A stretch of DNA of 15,474 bases, from contig CAIYQV010000275.1 of assembly GCA_903928365.1 (NCBI GenBank), forward strand, positions 1 through 15,474. Direction: 5' to 3'. The translations under genes were made by a program, and so were the position numbers. Position 1 is the stretch's first letter. Each line of letters opens with the position of its first letter. Positions 1-7,415 of this stretch are shown piece by piece. This stretch comes from an uncultured Flavobacteriia bacterium. Lineage in GTDB: Bacteria; Bacteroidota; Bacteroidia; Flavobacteriales_D; Crocinitomicaceae. The notes beneath the pieces are model-generated. The model made no database searches and was not told where the DNA came from. It saw only the letters and a list, made by a program, of their open reading frames with translations.

Positions 1-99
1 CAATACTGGTTTACCGCTCAACAACAAAAACTGCTTTGGAAGATCCCCTCCCATGCGTTTTCCAATGCCTCCTGCTGTGATGATGACGGTCGTTTGCAT
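1..99 (-). CDS. ispD: 2-C-methyl-D-erythritol 4-phosphate cytidylyltransferase, N-terminal part (cut by window edge)
   Basis: Only the first 33 codons are present; the gene runs off the left edge. The translation begins MQTTVIITAGGIGKRMGG and continues with DLPKQFLLLSGKPVL. This is the nucleotide-binding N-terminus of IspD: the glycine-rich AGGxGxRM loop (residues 9-16) followed by PKQF and the GxPVL element. IspD is a cytosolic enzyme that couples CTP to methylerythritol phosphate in the MEP isoprenoid pathway. The ATG at 97-99 is chosen because the family starts a few residues before the glycine loop. An intrinsic terminator ends about 10 bases upstream, and I see no promoter box in the short gap. 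Other sugar-nucleotide transferases share the first loop, but PKQF favours IspD. Confidence 0.85.
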   Translation of the reverse strand, partial: MQTTVIITAGGIGKRMGGDLPKQFLLLSGKPVL

Positions 100-105
100 G
101 CTGTT

Positions 106-134
106 AAACAAAAAAGGGTGCCGAATGACACCCT
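106..134 (-). terminator. Intrinsic terminator after the small membrane protein gene
   Basis: On the minus strand a 6-bp stem AGGGTG/CACCCT (115-120 with 129-134) encloses an 8-base loop and is followed by a run of six T (110-115), then G and TTT. On the plus strand the hairpin is followed by AAAT, so it should act on minus-strand transcription only. It follows the stop codon of the 157-345 gene by about 20 bases and ends just before ispD. Confidence 0.7.
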
Positions 135-156
135 AAATATCTAAACAAACTCTTTC

Positions 157-345
157 TTACTTAAGTTGATTCGGATCGTTAGCAGCCTTATCACTCAATT
201 TACGCTGAATATTCAACCAATAGAATAAACCAACAAATCCAAGTCCTAACAACAAATAATTGAACTTATTACCTATCCATTCCAAAAGTCCGAAAGTCCA
301 GGTTAAAAAGTCGCCAATCGCATAAAAAAAGTCGGAAGAGCTCAT
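157..345 (-). CDS. Small single-pass membrane protein, DUF6341-like
   Basis: A 62-residue protein with an amphipathic, aromatic-rich N-terminal half (FFYAIGDFLTWTFGLLEWIG) and one clear membrane segment at about residues 30-47 (LLLGLGFVGLFYWLNI), ending in a short polar tail with KAANDPNQLK. The layout (short aromatic start, an N-x-L turn, one helix ending in FYWL, a charged tail) resembles the small DUF6341 proteins of Flavobacteriia; this is a recollection, not a search result. No function is known to me. It is bounded by a 100-base gap to rsmA and by an intrinsic terminator downstream, so it may be a single-gene transcript. An imperfect promoter -7 box (TTTCTTTG, minus strand 367-374) lies about 21 bases before the ATG. 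It is real rather than a chance frame because of its clean composition and terminator. Confidence 0.75.
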   Translation of the reverse strand: MSSSDFFYAIGDFLTWTFGLLEWIGNKFNYLLLGLGFVGLFYWLNIQRKLSDKAANDPNQLK

Positions 346-445
346 ATCAATTCAATTTTTACTGAACAAAGAAAGTGATTTTTTTGTGGAAAACACGTTT
401 TATGACGCACATTTTTGTCTTTTCGAGAAATTTATATGCTCAATT

Positions 446-1243
446 TTATGTACTCGGCGTCGCTTGTTCCAATACTTTCTCCACAGCAAATGTCAATTCG
501 ATAAACTGTTCAACTGAAAGTTTTTCAGGACGTTCTGACATCAACGGGTGCTCCAGTGTTCCTCCTTTGAGTAACACTTTCAGTGAATTACGGATCGTTT
601 TTCTTCTTTGATTAAAGGACATCTTCACGACTTGAATAAAGAGTTTTTCATTGCAAGGCAAGTGCTTTCGTTCATTTCTCACGCATCGAATGACCCCTGA
701 TTTTACTTTTGGCGGAGGATTAAAAACATGTTCATCCACCGTAAAACAATAGCTGATCTCATAGAACGCTTGAAGCAGGACGCTTAAGATACCGTACGTT
801 TTGGAACCGGGCTTTTCAGCTACTCGTTCTGCCACCTCTTTCTGGAACATTCCCATTATTTCGGGAATCTGATCCCGATAGTCGAGACATTTGAATAAGA
901 TCTGAGACGAAATATTGTATGGGAAATTCCCTACTACTGCAAATGGTTCCTCTCCCATGAAATTCTCCAGCTTGACACGCAGAAAATCTGCTTCAAAAAT
1001 GCGACCTTCCAATGCTGGAAAATGTGTTTTTAAATAGGCTATAGATTCTGTGTCCACATCCATAACCGAGACTTCCTGGCCTCCGTTTTCAAGGAGAAAT
1101 TCCGTTAGGGCACCCATCCCCGGACCTATTTCAAGCACCCTTTTGCATTCCTGATGCGCTCCGTATTGAGTCGCTATCTTTCTGCAAATATTCTTGTCTG
1201 TCAGAAAATGCTGACCTAGGTGTTTTTTAGCCCGGACCGTCAT
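446..1243 (-). CDS. rsmA: 16S rRNA (adenine(1518)-N6/adenine(1519)-N6)-dimethyltransferase RsmA
   Basis: RsmA (KsgA) uses S-adenosylmethionine to dimethylate two adjacent adenines in the 3' hairpin of 16S rRNA late in small-subunit assembly. The 265-residue length is normal. Visible motifs in order: KKHLGQHFLTD (6-16), SAM-binding EIGPGMGALT (38-47), the acidic MDVD (61-64), catalytic motif IV NFPYN (106-110; NLPYN in many relatives), FQKEVAERV (133-141), FNPPPKVKSGVI (174-185) and the RNA-contacting FNQRRKTIRNSL (210-221). The start codon overlaps the stop of the DUF4286 gene by 4 bases (ATGA, 1240-1243), so the pair is translationally coupled and presumably uses the promoter at 1559-1589. 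No strong terminator hairpin is seen after the stop. Confidence 0.97.
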   Translation of the reverse strand: MTVRAKKHLGQHFLTDKNICRKIATQYGAHQECKRVLEIGPGMGALTEFLLENGGQEVSVMDVDTESIAYLKTHFPALEGRIFEADFLRVKLENFMGEEPFAVVGNFPYNISSQILFKCLDYRDQIPEIMGMFQKEVAERVAEKPGSKTYGILSVLLQAFYEISYCFTVDEHVFNPPPKVKSGVIRCVRNERKHLPCNEKLFIQVVKMSFNQRRKTIRNSLKVLLKGGTLEHPLMSERPEKLSVEQFIELTFAVEKVLEQATPST

Positions 1244-1554
1244 GGTTTAAATTCCTCGATTACTGATAGAAACGTACGAAAAGCCGCAAAACGACCCGCA
1301 TAACGTTCCGTATGATCCTTTTGCAAAGCAGGCGCATGGATATCGCGATACTCATCCATCTTCTGCTGATCAGGACAGAGATACATGATCGAATAGGTCA
1401 TACCTCCCTCTTCTTCACCATGAATGCGGGAAATTCTGCTTTCAAGAAAGCATCCTGTTGCCATCACATCAGGAATATGGTGTGCCCGCATCCATTGGAG
1501 CCAATCCTCTCCGATCTCGGGATCGATGCTCACCGTTACGTTGTATAAGATCAT
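1240..1554 (-). CDS. DUF4286 family protein
   Basis: A 104-residue soluble protein that starts MILYNVTVSIDPEIGEDWLQ and contains MRAHHIPDVMATGCF and a late AFRTFLSVIEEF. These blocks match what I know of DUF4286, a small ferredoxin-like (dimeric alpha/beta-barrel type) family found mostly in Bacteroidota. No biochemical role is established. The HHIPDVMATG segment (25-34) is the family's most conserved stretch. Its stop overlaps the rsmA start by ATGA, so the two are co-expressed, which hints at, but does not prove, a link to ribosome or RNA metabolism. A good Bacteroidetes-type promoter lies so close upstream that the message may be leaderless. Confidence 0.85.
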   Translation of the reverse strand: MILYNVTVSIDPEIGEDWLQWMRAHHIPDVMATGCFLESRISRIHGEEEGGMTYSIMYLCPDQQKMDEYRDIHAPALQKDHTERYAGRFAAFRTFLSVIEEFKP

Positions 1555-1558
1555 GAGT

Positions 1559-1589
1559 CAAAGGTAGCGCATTTCATGACATGGCCCAA
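1559..1589 (-). promoter_or_regulatory. Bacteroidetes-type promoter for DUF4286-rsmA
   Basis: On the minus strand, TTG (1587-1589) is followed after 20 bases by TACCTTTG (1559-1566), a perfect match to the Bacteroidetes -7 consensus TAnnTTTG with the usual -33 TTG spacing. Only four bases (ACTC) separate the -7 box from the ATG at 1552-1554, so transcription would begin at or within a base or two of the start codon. Confidence 0.6.
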
Positions 1590-1604
1590 GTATGAGGCGG
1601 TTCC

Positions 1605-1641
1605 TTTGCCCCTCGCTAATCGGCATTTTTTCCTACTTTTG
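1605..1641 (+). promoter_or_regulatory. Putative promoter of yicC-gmk-nadD
   Basis: TACTTTTG at 1634-1641 is a perfect TAnnTTTG -7 box on the plus strand, 16 bases before the chosen yicC ATG. The nearest TTTG (1605-1608) is 25 bases upstream, longer than the usual spacing of about 19, so the -33 assignment is uncertain. The box lies downstream of the ATG at 1592, which argues against that longer yicC start. Confidence 0.5.
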
Positions 1642-1657
1642 GCAAAAAATCGAGGCT

Positions 1658-2521
1658 ATGTTGATGTCAATGACCGGATACGGAAAAGCAACCGGGACGT
1701 TTGAAGGGAAAAAAGTAACCGTTGAATTACGTTCATTGAACAGTAAGTCACTTGACCTGAACATGCGTCTGGCATCGACCTACAAAGAACTTGAGCCACA
1801 GTTGCGTAACCTCATCGCGGAAATGCTTGATCGCGGAAAGGTTGATATGATCATTCAGATTGACAGCACTGGCGAAACCAAAAGCGTTTCGATCAATAAA
1901 GACCTTGCTCAAGCCTATTTCAAAGATCTGCGTGAAGTAAATGCACTGATCGGAGGAAAAACAGAAGATTACTTGTCGTTGGTTTTGCGCATGCCCGACA
2001 TCTACATCAACGAACGTGAGGAGTTGACAGATGAAGAAAGGGTATGGATCCTTGATCTGACCAAACAGGCATGCGAAGCCTTGAACACTTTCCGTCGTCA
2101 GGAAGGCAAGGCGCTGGAAAACGAATTCACCGCTCGCATCGGAGATATACGCTCATTTCTTGCGGATATTCCTCAATACGAACAAGAACGCATTGAAACT
2201 GTCAAAGATCGTATCCGAAAAGGATTGGAAGAATTGCAGATGCAACCCGACCAGAATCGTCTTGAGCAGGAAATGATCTTTTACATCGAAAAGATGGATG
2301 TTTCAGAAGAGAAAATGAGGCTTTCCAATCATCTTGACTATTTTATGCAGACGCTAACAACGATAAATTCCGGTAAAAAATTAGGGTTCATTTCGCAGGA
2401 GATCGGACGTGAGATCAATACGCTCGGAAGCAAAAGCAATCATGTAGAGATGCAGAAGCTTGTTGTAGGAATGAAAGACGCCCTTGAAAAGATTAAGGAA
2501 CAAATTTTAAATACACTCTAA
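1658..2521 (+). CDS. YicC/YloC family endoribonuclease
   Basis: A 287-residue member of the YicC/YloC family, metal-dependent endoribonucleases; the E. coli protein has been linked to small-RNA turnover. The N-terminus MLMSMTGYG fits the family pattern M-x-x-SMTxY, which is why I start at 1658 rather than at the in-frame ATG at 1592; the promoter -7 box lies between them. Conserved blocks include ELRSLNSKSLDLNMRL near the start, LEPQLRNLIAEMLDRGKVD, and the C-terminal DUF1732 block FISQEIGREINTLGSKSN followed by VVGMKDALEKIKEQILN. It is the first gene of an operon with gmk (7-base gap) and nadD. The yicC-gmk pairing is also seen in Firmicutes (yloC-gmk), which supports the assignment. ATG at 1664 is an alternative start two codons in. 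Confidence 0.92.
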   Translation: MLMSMTGYGKATGTFEGKKVTVELRSLNSKSLDLNMRLASTYKELEPQLRNLIAEMLDRGKVDMIIQIDSTGETKSVSINKDLAQAYFKDLREVNALIGGKTEDYLSLVLRMPDIYINEREELTDEERVWILDLTKQACEALNTFRRQEGKALENEFTARIGDIRSFLADIPQYEQERIETVKDRIRKGLEELQMQPDQNRLEQEMIFYIEKMDVSEEKMRLSNHLDYFMQTLTTINSGKKLGFISQEIGREINTLGSKSNHVEMQKLVVGMKDALEKIKEQILNTL

Positions 2522-2528
2522 CTCGATC

Positions 2529-3107
2529 ATGTCTGCAGCGAAATCTGGTAAATGTGTGATCTTTTCAGCTCCTTCAGGTGCCGGGAAAACGACGATCGTG
2601 CACGCCTTGCTGGATGCAAATATTGGCCTTGAGTTTTCGGTTTCTGCCTGCAGTCGTGATCCTCGTCCGAATGAGGTAAATGGCACAGACTATCACTTCC
2701 TCGGAATAGAAGGATTCCGTCAAAAGATTGAGGAAAATGCCTTTGTGGAATGGGAAGAAGTGTACACCAACAATTTTTACGGAACACTGCGTTCAGAGAT
2801 CGAACGGATATGGAAAAATGGTCATACAGTGATCTTTGATGTAGATGTAATTGGCGGATTGAATCTGAAAAAGATCTTTGGAGATCAGGCACTGGCTATT
2901 TTCGTTCAACCGCCTAGTTATGAAGAGCTCGAACAACGTTTGCGTTTCAGAAGTACCGAAACAGAGGAAAAGATCGCGCAACGCATGTCAAAAGCGAGAG
3001 AGGAATTAAGCTATGCTTCCAAATTCGATCATATCCTTGTGAATGATCACCTCGAGAATGCCATAGATTCAGCAAAAGAACTTGTTCAGGAATTTATTCA
3101 TTCATGA
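2529..3107 (+). CDS. gmk: Guanylate kinase
   Basis: Guanylate kinase transfers phosphate from ATP to GMP to give GDP, an essential cytosolic step in guanine nucleotide synthesis. The 192-residue length is typical. The P-loop is SAPSGAGKTT (13-22), where the first glycine of the usual GPSG is alanine. The GMP-binding region reads SACSRDPRPNEVNGTDYHFL (38-57), equivalent to the classic SxTTRxPRxGExxGxDYxF, with serine and arginine phosphate contacts kept. A DVDVIGGLNLKK strand-loop follows, and the lid segment carries EERxR/RMSKA-type arginines (RLRFRSTE and RMSKAREEL). It lies 7 bases after yicC and overlaps nadD by ATGA at its 3' end, so all three are likely made from one message. Confidence 0.97.
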   Translation: MSAAKSGKCVIFSAPSGAGKTTIVHALLDANIGLEFSVSACSRDPRPNEVNGTDYHFLGIEGFRQKIEENAFVEWEEVYTNNFYGTLRSEIERIWKNGHTVIFDVDVIGGLNLKKIFGDQALAIFVQPPSYEELEQRLRFRSTETEEKIAQRMSKAREELSYASKFDHILVNDHLENAIDSAKELVQEFIHS

Positions 3108-3721
3108 AAATCGGTCTTTATTTCGGTACCTATAATCCCATTCACGTTGGACATCTGGTGATTGCCAACTATATGGCTGATTTCACGGATCTGGATCAGG
3201 TTTGGCTCGTGGTGTCTCCACAAAATCCATTGAAAGAAAAATCGTCCCTGTTAGCTGATTACCACAGATTAGCTTTGGTTCGGATAGCTATTGATGATAA
3301 CCTTAAGCTTCGGGCAAGTGATATTGAATTCAATTTACCAAAACCAAGTTATACCGTTACCACACTTGCCTATTTGAAGGAAAAGCACCCTGAACACGAT
3401 TTTTCCCTGATCATGGGGGAGGACAATCTGCGAACCCTTCACAAGTGGTACAATCATGAGGCACTTTTAAAGAACCATAAGATCTACGTTTATCCAAGAA
3501 TTTTGACGCTTCAGGAGGAAGACGAACTCTCCACCATCGATCCAGCTACCTTAAAAAATGGATTTTCTGATCACCCGAATGTGGTCATATGTCAAGAGGC
3601 ACCGGTAATGAAAGTATCTGCAAGTTTTATTCGTCAGGCCATTAAAGACGGGAAAGATGTACGCTATCTGCTCACCGAACCGGTTCACAAATACATCGAT
3701 GAGATGAATTTCTACCGTTGA
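3104..3721 (+). CDS. nadD: Nicotinate-nucleotide adenylyltransferase
   Basis: NadD adenylates nicotinate mononucleotide with ATP to form deamido-NAD, the penultimate step of NAD synthesis. The 205-residue protein begins with the nucleotidyltransferase signature GTYNPIHVGHL (8-18; GxFxPxHxGH), then SPQNPLKEKS (38-47), PSYTVTTL (81-88), the substrate-contacting IMGEDNLRTLHKWY (103-116) and VSASFIR (171-177), the counterpart of the ISSTxIR ATP motif, and a normal tail RYLLTEPVHKYI. The start overlaps the gmk stop (ATGA, 3104-3107). Its TGA stop (3719-3721) is immediately followed by the complement of the stop codon of the opposing gene, so no untranslated spacer or terminator separates the convergent pair. 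Confidence 0.96.
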   Translation: MKIGLYFGTYNPIHVGHLVIANYMADFTDLDQVWLVVSPQNPLKEKSSLLADYHRLALVRIAIDDNLKLRASDIEFNLPKPSYTVTTLAYLKEKHPEHDFSLIMGEDNLRTLHKWYNHEALLKNHKIYVYPRILTLQEEDELSTIDPATLKNGFSDHPNVVICQEAPVMKVSASFIRQAIKDGKDVRYLLTEPVHKYIDEMNFYR

Positions 3722-5500
3722 TCATTGCATCACCGGATGAAAAACCTGTTCCTCCATTTTAACCTTCTCAATCCGAACTACAGCCTTCTTCCTTTTTGGA
3801 TTCCAAATGTATAGATGAGTTGCTCCGAATGCTGGCCAGTGCACATTGAAGTCCTGACTTTCACCTTTCTTGAGCTCATTCGCTTGATAGATGGCACTAT
3901 TATCATAGTCGTAGACAAGCATCAGGTCGGGAGTATCTGCGGTCAGTTGAACGGAAACATCAAAAGTCCTTCCTTGTGGCGGGGTGTGTTCAAGAATCGG
4001 CTTAAATTCAGCCCGATCTTTCAGTGATAGAATCCGAGGTTCCAATTCGATTGTTTGGGATTTGGAATCCTGATGTTTGGAAAAAGGAATGTATTGATAA
4101 AGGATTATTCCTTCAGGATTTCCATTAGACTCAGTGGAAATAAATTCTTTTATTTTGACAAATTCATCGTATTTCTTCAGTGTATCCAAGGGTAAACCCG
4201 CTTCTCGCGGACAAAAATGACTATCCCAAACTACAAATTCACCTGGGAGGATCTCTGAGTCTATTCGCTGACTTAGATTATGAAAATAACTGTGGATCAA
4301 TCGATTTCCCTTGATAAACGGATTTTCTCCATAGGCAAAGACCAATAAAGGGTTATGGTAATGCACTTTATATTTTGCCGGGGTTTTCTCCTTGAGGAAT
4401 GTAGCGGCCTGAAGCACTTCACGTTCCATGTTGCCCGCCTTGATCGGAAAATGTTTTGAAGTAAACATCGAGATGAATAAGGCAATTGTTCCCAGAGCGA
4501 AAAACTTTTTGAACGAATTCTTCAATCCAGCTAATCGATCGACATAATACAGTTGGAATATCACGAACACCGGCATACCCTGTGTCGCAATTCGTGTAAG
4601 ACCCAGCGAACCATTCTGGCCAGTAGCCCAAAAATAAGAATGTGCCACAAGAACTCCGAAAAACACCCCATAAGCCAACATCCCTTCCAAAGGTTTGATT
4701 GTACTCCACTGCTTTTTGAAAATCAGTATCACACAGGAAATCGTTCCGAGTATAACGGTATAAAGCCCTGGGTTACCCAGATAGAATTTGTATGAGGTGA
4801 GGTAATGGTCCCAGTTTCCTTTGCCGTAAATATCATTACCCATTTGATATGGACTTTCTGTAAAGAACCACCAGAAATTGCGCGAGGCACAAACTCCGGC
4901 AATGGCATAAACCAAAAAACCTGTCGCAAGCAGCGGAATGCTCTTGTACGACTTTTTCATAGTCAGTAATGTGATCGCTATCAGTACCGGTAGCTGTCCT
5001 TCGCTTCGCATAAAGGGCATAAAAGAGACCAGTAGTGCGAACCAAAGGTATTTCTCACGAATGAAAAGGAAAAGTGCCAATACCAATGAAAAGTTGAAAA
5101 GCGGCTCAGTAAGCCCTCCAACGATCGTAGTGGTGTAGTCATTTGCTAAAACGAGTATCCCGGGTAGTAGGCCTTGAATCCAGCGATGGCATCCAAAATG
5201 GTCCAGTACCTTATATCCAAGCCATACGGTGCCCATAAAAACAAGCACGTTGAACACGATCATACCCGTAAAGCCAAACTGAGCAAATCCGGATGAAAGC
5301 AAGATAAAAAAAGGTTTTCCCCAATGATGTAAAAACAAGTTAGGATCTTGCCACGAGGCTTGAGAAAAGAAAAAGTGCATTACGCCGTCTCCGGGATCTG
5401 CCGGGATCTCATTGGTTACTCCTATATAAAGCAACCAACAGGATGCAAGCAAAAGTCCCAGGCTACGAACCAGCCAGGCTGACCTTTGTTCAATTGTCAT
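3722..5500 (-). CDS. Polytopic membrane protein, GT-C-like glycosyltransferase candidate with C-terminal soluble domain
   Basis: I cannot name this 592-residue protein. Residues 1-350 form about 9-11 membrane helices (for example 11-28, 62-98, 109-120, 136-146, 152-163, 171-181, 190-204, 246-261, 274-290, 307-320, 333-346). The first external loop carries an acidic PADPGDG (33-39), and an MRSEGQLP segment (164-171) resembles the R-x-E-G motif of GT-C sugar transferases that use lipid-linked donors. Residues 351-592 are soluble: an alpha/beta part with GEFVVWDSHFCPREAGLPL (420-438), then a strand-rich section (512-583) that may be a beta-sandwich. It starts 2 bases after the scoB stop, so it is probably co-transcribed. 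A role in moving sugars onto surface glycans is inferred from topology only; catalytic residues are not certain. Confidence 0.6.
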   Translation of the reverse strand: MTIEQRSAWLVRSLGLLLASCWLLYIGVTNEIPADPGDGVMHFFFSQASWQDPNLFLHHWGKPFFILLSSGFAQFGFTGMIVFNVLVFMGTVWLGYKVLDHFGCHRWIQGLLPGILVLANDYTTTIVGGLTEPLFNFSLVLALFLFIREKYLWFALLVSFMPFMRSEGQLPVLIAITLLTMKKSYKSIPLLATGFLVYAIAGVCASRNFWWFFTESPYQMGNDIYGKGNWDHYLTSYKFYLGNPGLYTVILGTISCVILIFKKQWSTIKPLEGMLAYGVFFGVLVAHSYFWATGQNGSLGLTRIATQGMPVFVIFQLYYVDRLAGLKNSFKKFFALGTIALFISMFTSKHFPIKAGNMEREVLQAATFLKEKTPAKYKVHYHNPLLVFAYGENPFIKGNRLIHSYFHNLSQRIDSEILPGEFVVWDSHFCPREAGLPLDTLKKYDEFVKIKEFISTESNGNPEGIILYQYIPFSKHQDSKSQTIELEPRILSLKDRAEFKPILEHTPPQGRTFDVSVQLTADTPDLMLVYDYDNSAIYQANELKKGESQDFNVHWPAFGATHLYIWNPKRKKAVVRIEKVKMEEQVFHPVMQ

Positions 5501-5502
5501 TT

Positions 5503-6156
5503 TCAGATAGTCATTTCCGGTACATGATCCGGAACTACGAGGTCACCCTCGGTTTTCGCAATGATTTCTTCTACCGAAACGCCAGGGGCTCTCTCGATCA
5601 AATGGAATTTGTTATCCTTGATCTCCAGAACAGCCAGTTCAGTTACCACCTTTTTCACGCAACCAACACCTGTCAATGGAAGTGTACATTCTTTCAGGAT
5701 CTTTGATTCTCCAGCTTTATTCGTATGCATCATTGCCACAATGATGTTTTCAGCTGAAGCAACCAAGTCCATAGCTCCTCCCATTCCTTTCACCATTTTA
5801 CCCGGAATCTTCCAGTTGGCGATATCGCCGTTTTGAGACACTTCCATGGCTCCAAGTACCGTCAACTGCACATGCTGTCCACGAATCATGGCAAACGAGG
5901 TGGCTGAATCAAAAAAAACAGCACCCTTACGCACTGTTATCGTTTGTTTCCCTGCATTGATCAAATCTGCATCCTCATCGCCTTCAAATGGAAACGGCCC
6001 CATTCCCAACACACCATTTTCAGACTGAAATTCCACATCGATACCTTCAGGAATATAATTGGCAACGAGTGTGGGAATTCCAATCCCCAGATTCACATAC
6101 CAACCGTTTTCTAGCTCTTGAGCGATGCGTTTTGCGATTCCATTCTTGTCTAACAT
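5503..6156 (-). CDS. scoB: 3-oxoacid CoA-transferase subunit B (succinyl-CoA:acetoacetate type)
   Basis: The beta subunit of the family I CoA-transferase that moves CoA from succinyl-CoA to acetoacetate, feeding ketone bodies and amino-acid breakdown products into central metabolism. The 217-residue length is normal. The catalytic glutamate is E46 in QSENGVLGMGP (44-54), the SENG motif that forms the glutamyl-CoA intermediate. GIGIPTLVANYIP (24-36), FFDSATSFAMIRGQH and KGMGGAMDLV are also family blocks. Its partner scoA lies 1.26 kb upstream, separated by an acyltransferase gene, whereas the two subunits are normally adjacent. A -7 promoter box in the 76-base leader may let it be expressed on its own. 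Confidence 0.93.
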   Translation of the reverse strand: MLDKNGIAKRIAQELENGWYVNLGIGIPTLVANYIPEGIDVEFQSENGVLGMGPFPFEGDEDADLINAGKQTITVRKGAVFFDSATSFAMIRGQHVQLTVLGAMEVSQNGDIANWKIPGKMVKGMGGAMDLVASAENIIVAMMHTNKAGESKILKECTLPLTGVGCVKKVVTELAVLEIKDNKFHLIERAPGVSVEEIIAKTEGDLVVPDHVPEMTI

Positions 6157-6176
6157 GTGCGTGTATTTTGAATTAC

Positions 6177-6184
6177 CAAAGTTA
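6177..6184 (-). promoter_or_regulatory. Possible -7 promoter box for scoB
   Basis: The minus strand reads TAACTTTG, a perfect TAnnTTTG box, 20 bases before the scoB ATG, in the 76-base gap after the acyltransferase stop. I find no TTTG at the expected -33 distance, so this rests on the -7 box alone. Confidence 0.4.
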
Positions 6185-6232
6185 CGTTATATTTTCCTGA
6201 ATTATCTCATCCGCACGCATTCCTCACTGCAC

Positions 6233-7399
6233 TTATCTGCTGGTTGAAACCACTGCAAATCGATCTTTCAATTTTAAAAAAGATTTCTCAAAAAGCTCGT
6301 AACTAATTACCGAAAGCACCAAGACGATAACCAAATAAATCACCCAGAATATCCAGAAACCTTGCAGATGGTATCTCCAGATCAATTTGTCGAAAAGTGC
6401 ATTAAAAAGAATATTATGGAACATATAAATTCCAAAAGAGATTTTTCCGAGATAATGCAGGAAATTTTTCTTTTTAAAATTGAACCACGTTTTTGGATTA
6501 TACAGATAGTTTATCAGTATAAAAGCTAATAAGGCAGTATAAAGCAAACGCTTAAATAAGACCGCTGCCAATCCGTCTGTTAAATGCACATCATCAAAAC
6601 ATAAAAGAAGAAAAAGTACCAGGTAAACCAACCCCTGAACCCACCTGGAAACACTTATATTAAATGGGCGGTACACAGCTATCCAGGCCAACCATCCACC
6701 AATGGCTAGGGTGTCCATTCTGCATAGTGTGTTCAATTTTGCATGATTATACCACTCTAAACTCGTACTACAATAATACCAGCGGCTTAAAATGGAGATA
6801 ACTATAACGGCAGAAAAAAGCAGCGGCAATCTTTTAATGGGTGTGACATAGATGAGTAAGGGCCAGACGAGATAGAAATGTTCTTCAACACAAATTGACC
6901 AATAATGCGCTAATCCCGGCTCGTAGGTTTTTTGAATAATCGTAATGTAATTGTTCGCAAAAAATACATTCCACCAATAGTGGGGTTCCGCAGAATTGGT
7001 CCATCTGGCAAGAAAAGGTGTGAGGCCAATGATAAGAAAATACAATGGCCAGATCCTTAGAAATCTCCGCATATAAAACTTGGGGATATTCAGCTTCCCG
7101 GCAATTTTAATTTCGGATAACATCAAGTAGGTGATGAGAAAACCTGAGATAAGAAAGAAGAACTCCACTCCAAGGTCCAAATTTTGAATGAACCTCTTAA
7201 AAAAAATCCCCCATTGATTTAAGTTTTCATCCGTTGCAAGCACCTGTTTCATGTCACGTCGAAAAGGTCCCGGTATGCCCTCCCAACCTAAAACAGCGGA
7301 ATACCCATGAACTATAACAATGAAGAAAGCCGCAACAAATCGAAGTACATCTAAATTATGAAAATGTACGTGCCTGGTTGACGAAGCTTCCGCTGACAT
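6233..7399 (-). CDS. Acyltransferase 3 family membrane protein (OafA/YrhL type)
   Basis: A 388-residue integral membrane acyltransferase with about 10 helices. Family motifs are clear: LDVLRFVAAFFIVIVHGY (16-33) with the catalytic-type histidine H31 and arginine R20, FFFLISGFLI (80-89), the cytoplasmic YMRRFLRIWPLYF (109-121), HYWSICVEEHFYLVWPLL (165-182) matching WSLxxExxFY, and a late FGIYMFHNILFN. Such proteins move acyl groups, often acetyl, across or onto extracellular glycans, lipids or exopolysaccharide; the substrate cannot be read from sequence. There is no C-terminal SGNH domain. It sits 16 bases after scoA and 76 before scoB, splitting the CoA-transferase genes. The coding sequence looks more A/T-rich than its neighbours, which would fit later insertion, but I have not computed this. 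Confidence 0.9.
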   Translation of the reverse strand: MSAEASSTRHVHFHNLDVLRFVAAFFIVIVHGYSAVLGWEGIPGPFRRDMKQVLATDENLNQWGIFFKRFIQNLDLGVEFFFLISGFLITYLMLSEIKIAGKLNIPKFYMRRFLRIWPLYFLIIGLTPFLARWTNSAEPHYWWNVFFANNYITIIQKTYEPGLAHYWSICVEEHFYLVWPLLIYVTPIKRLPLLFSAVIVISILSRWYYCSTSLEWYNHAKLNTLCRMDTLAIGGWLAWIAVYRPFNISVSRWVQGLVYLVLFLLLCFDDVHLTDGLAAVLFKRLLYTALLAFILINYLYNPKTWFNFKKKNFLHYLGKISFGIYMFHNILFNALFDKLIWRYHLQGFWIFWVIYLVIVLVLSVISYELFEKSFLKLKDRFAVVSTSR

Positions 7400-7415
7400 G
7401 AACTAATTAAGGGTA

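Noticed and set aside
1592..1657. 22-residue N-terminal extension of YicC starting at ATG 1592
   Set aside because: The promoter -7 box (1634-1641) lies inside it and the family starts M-x-x-SMTxY, which fits 1658.
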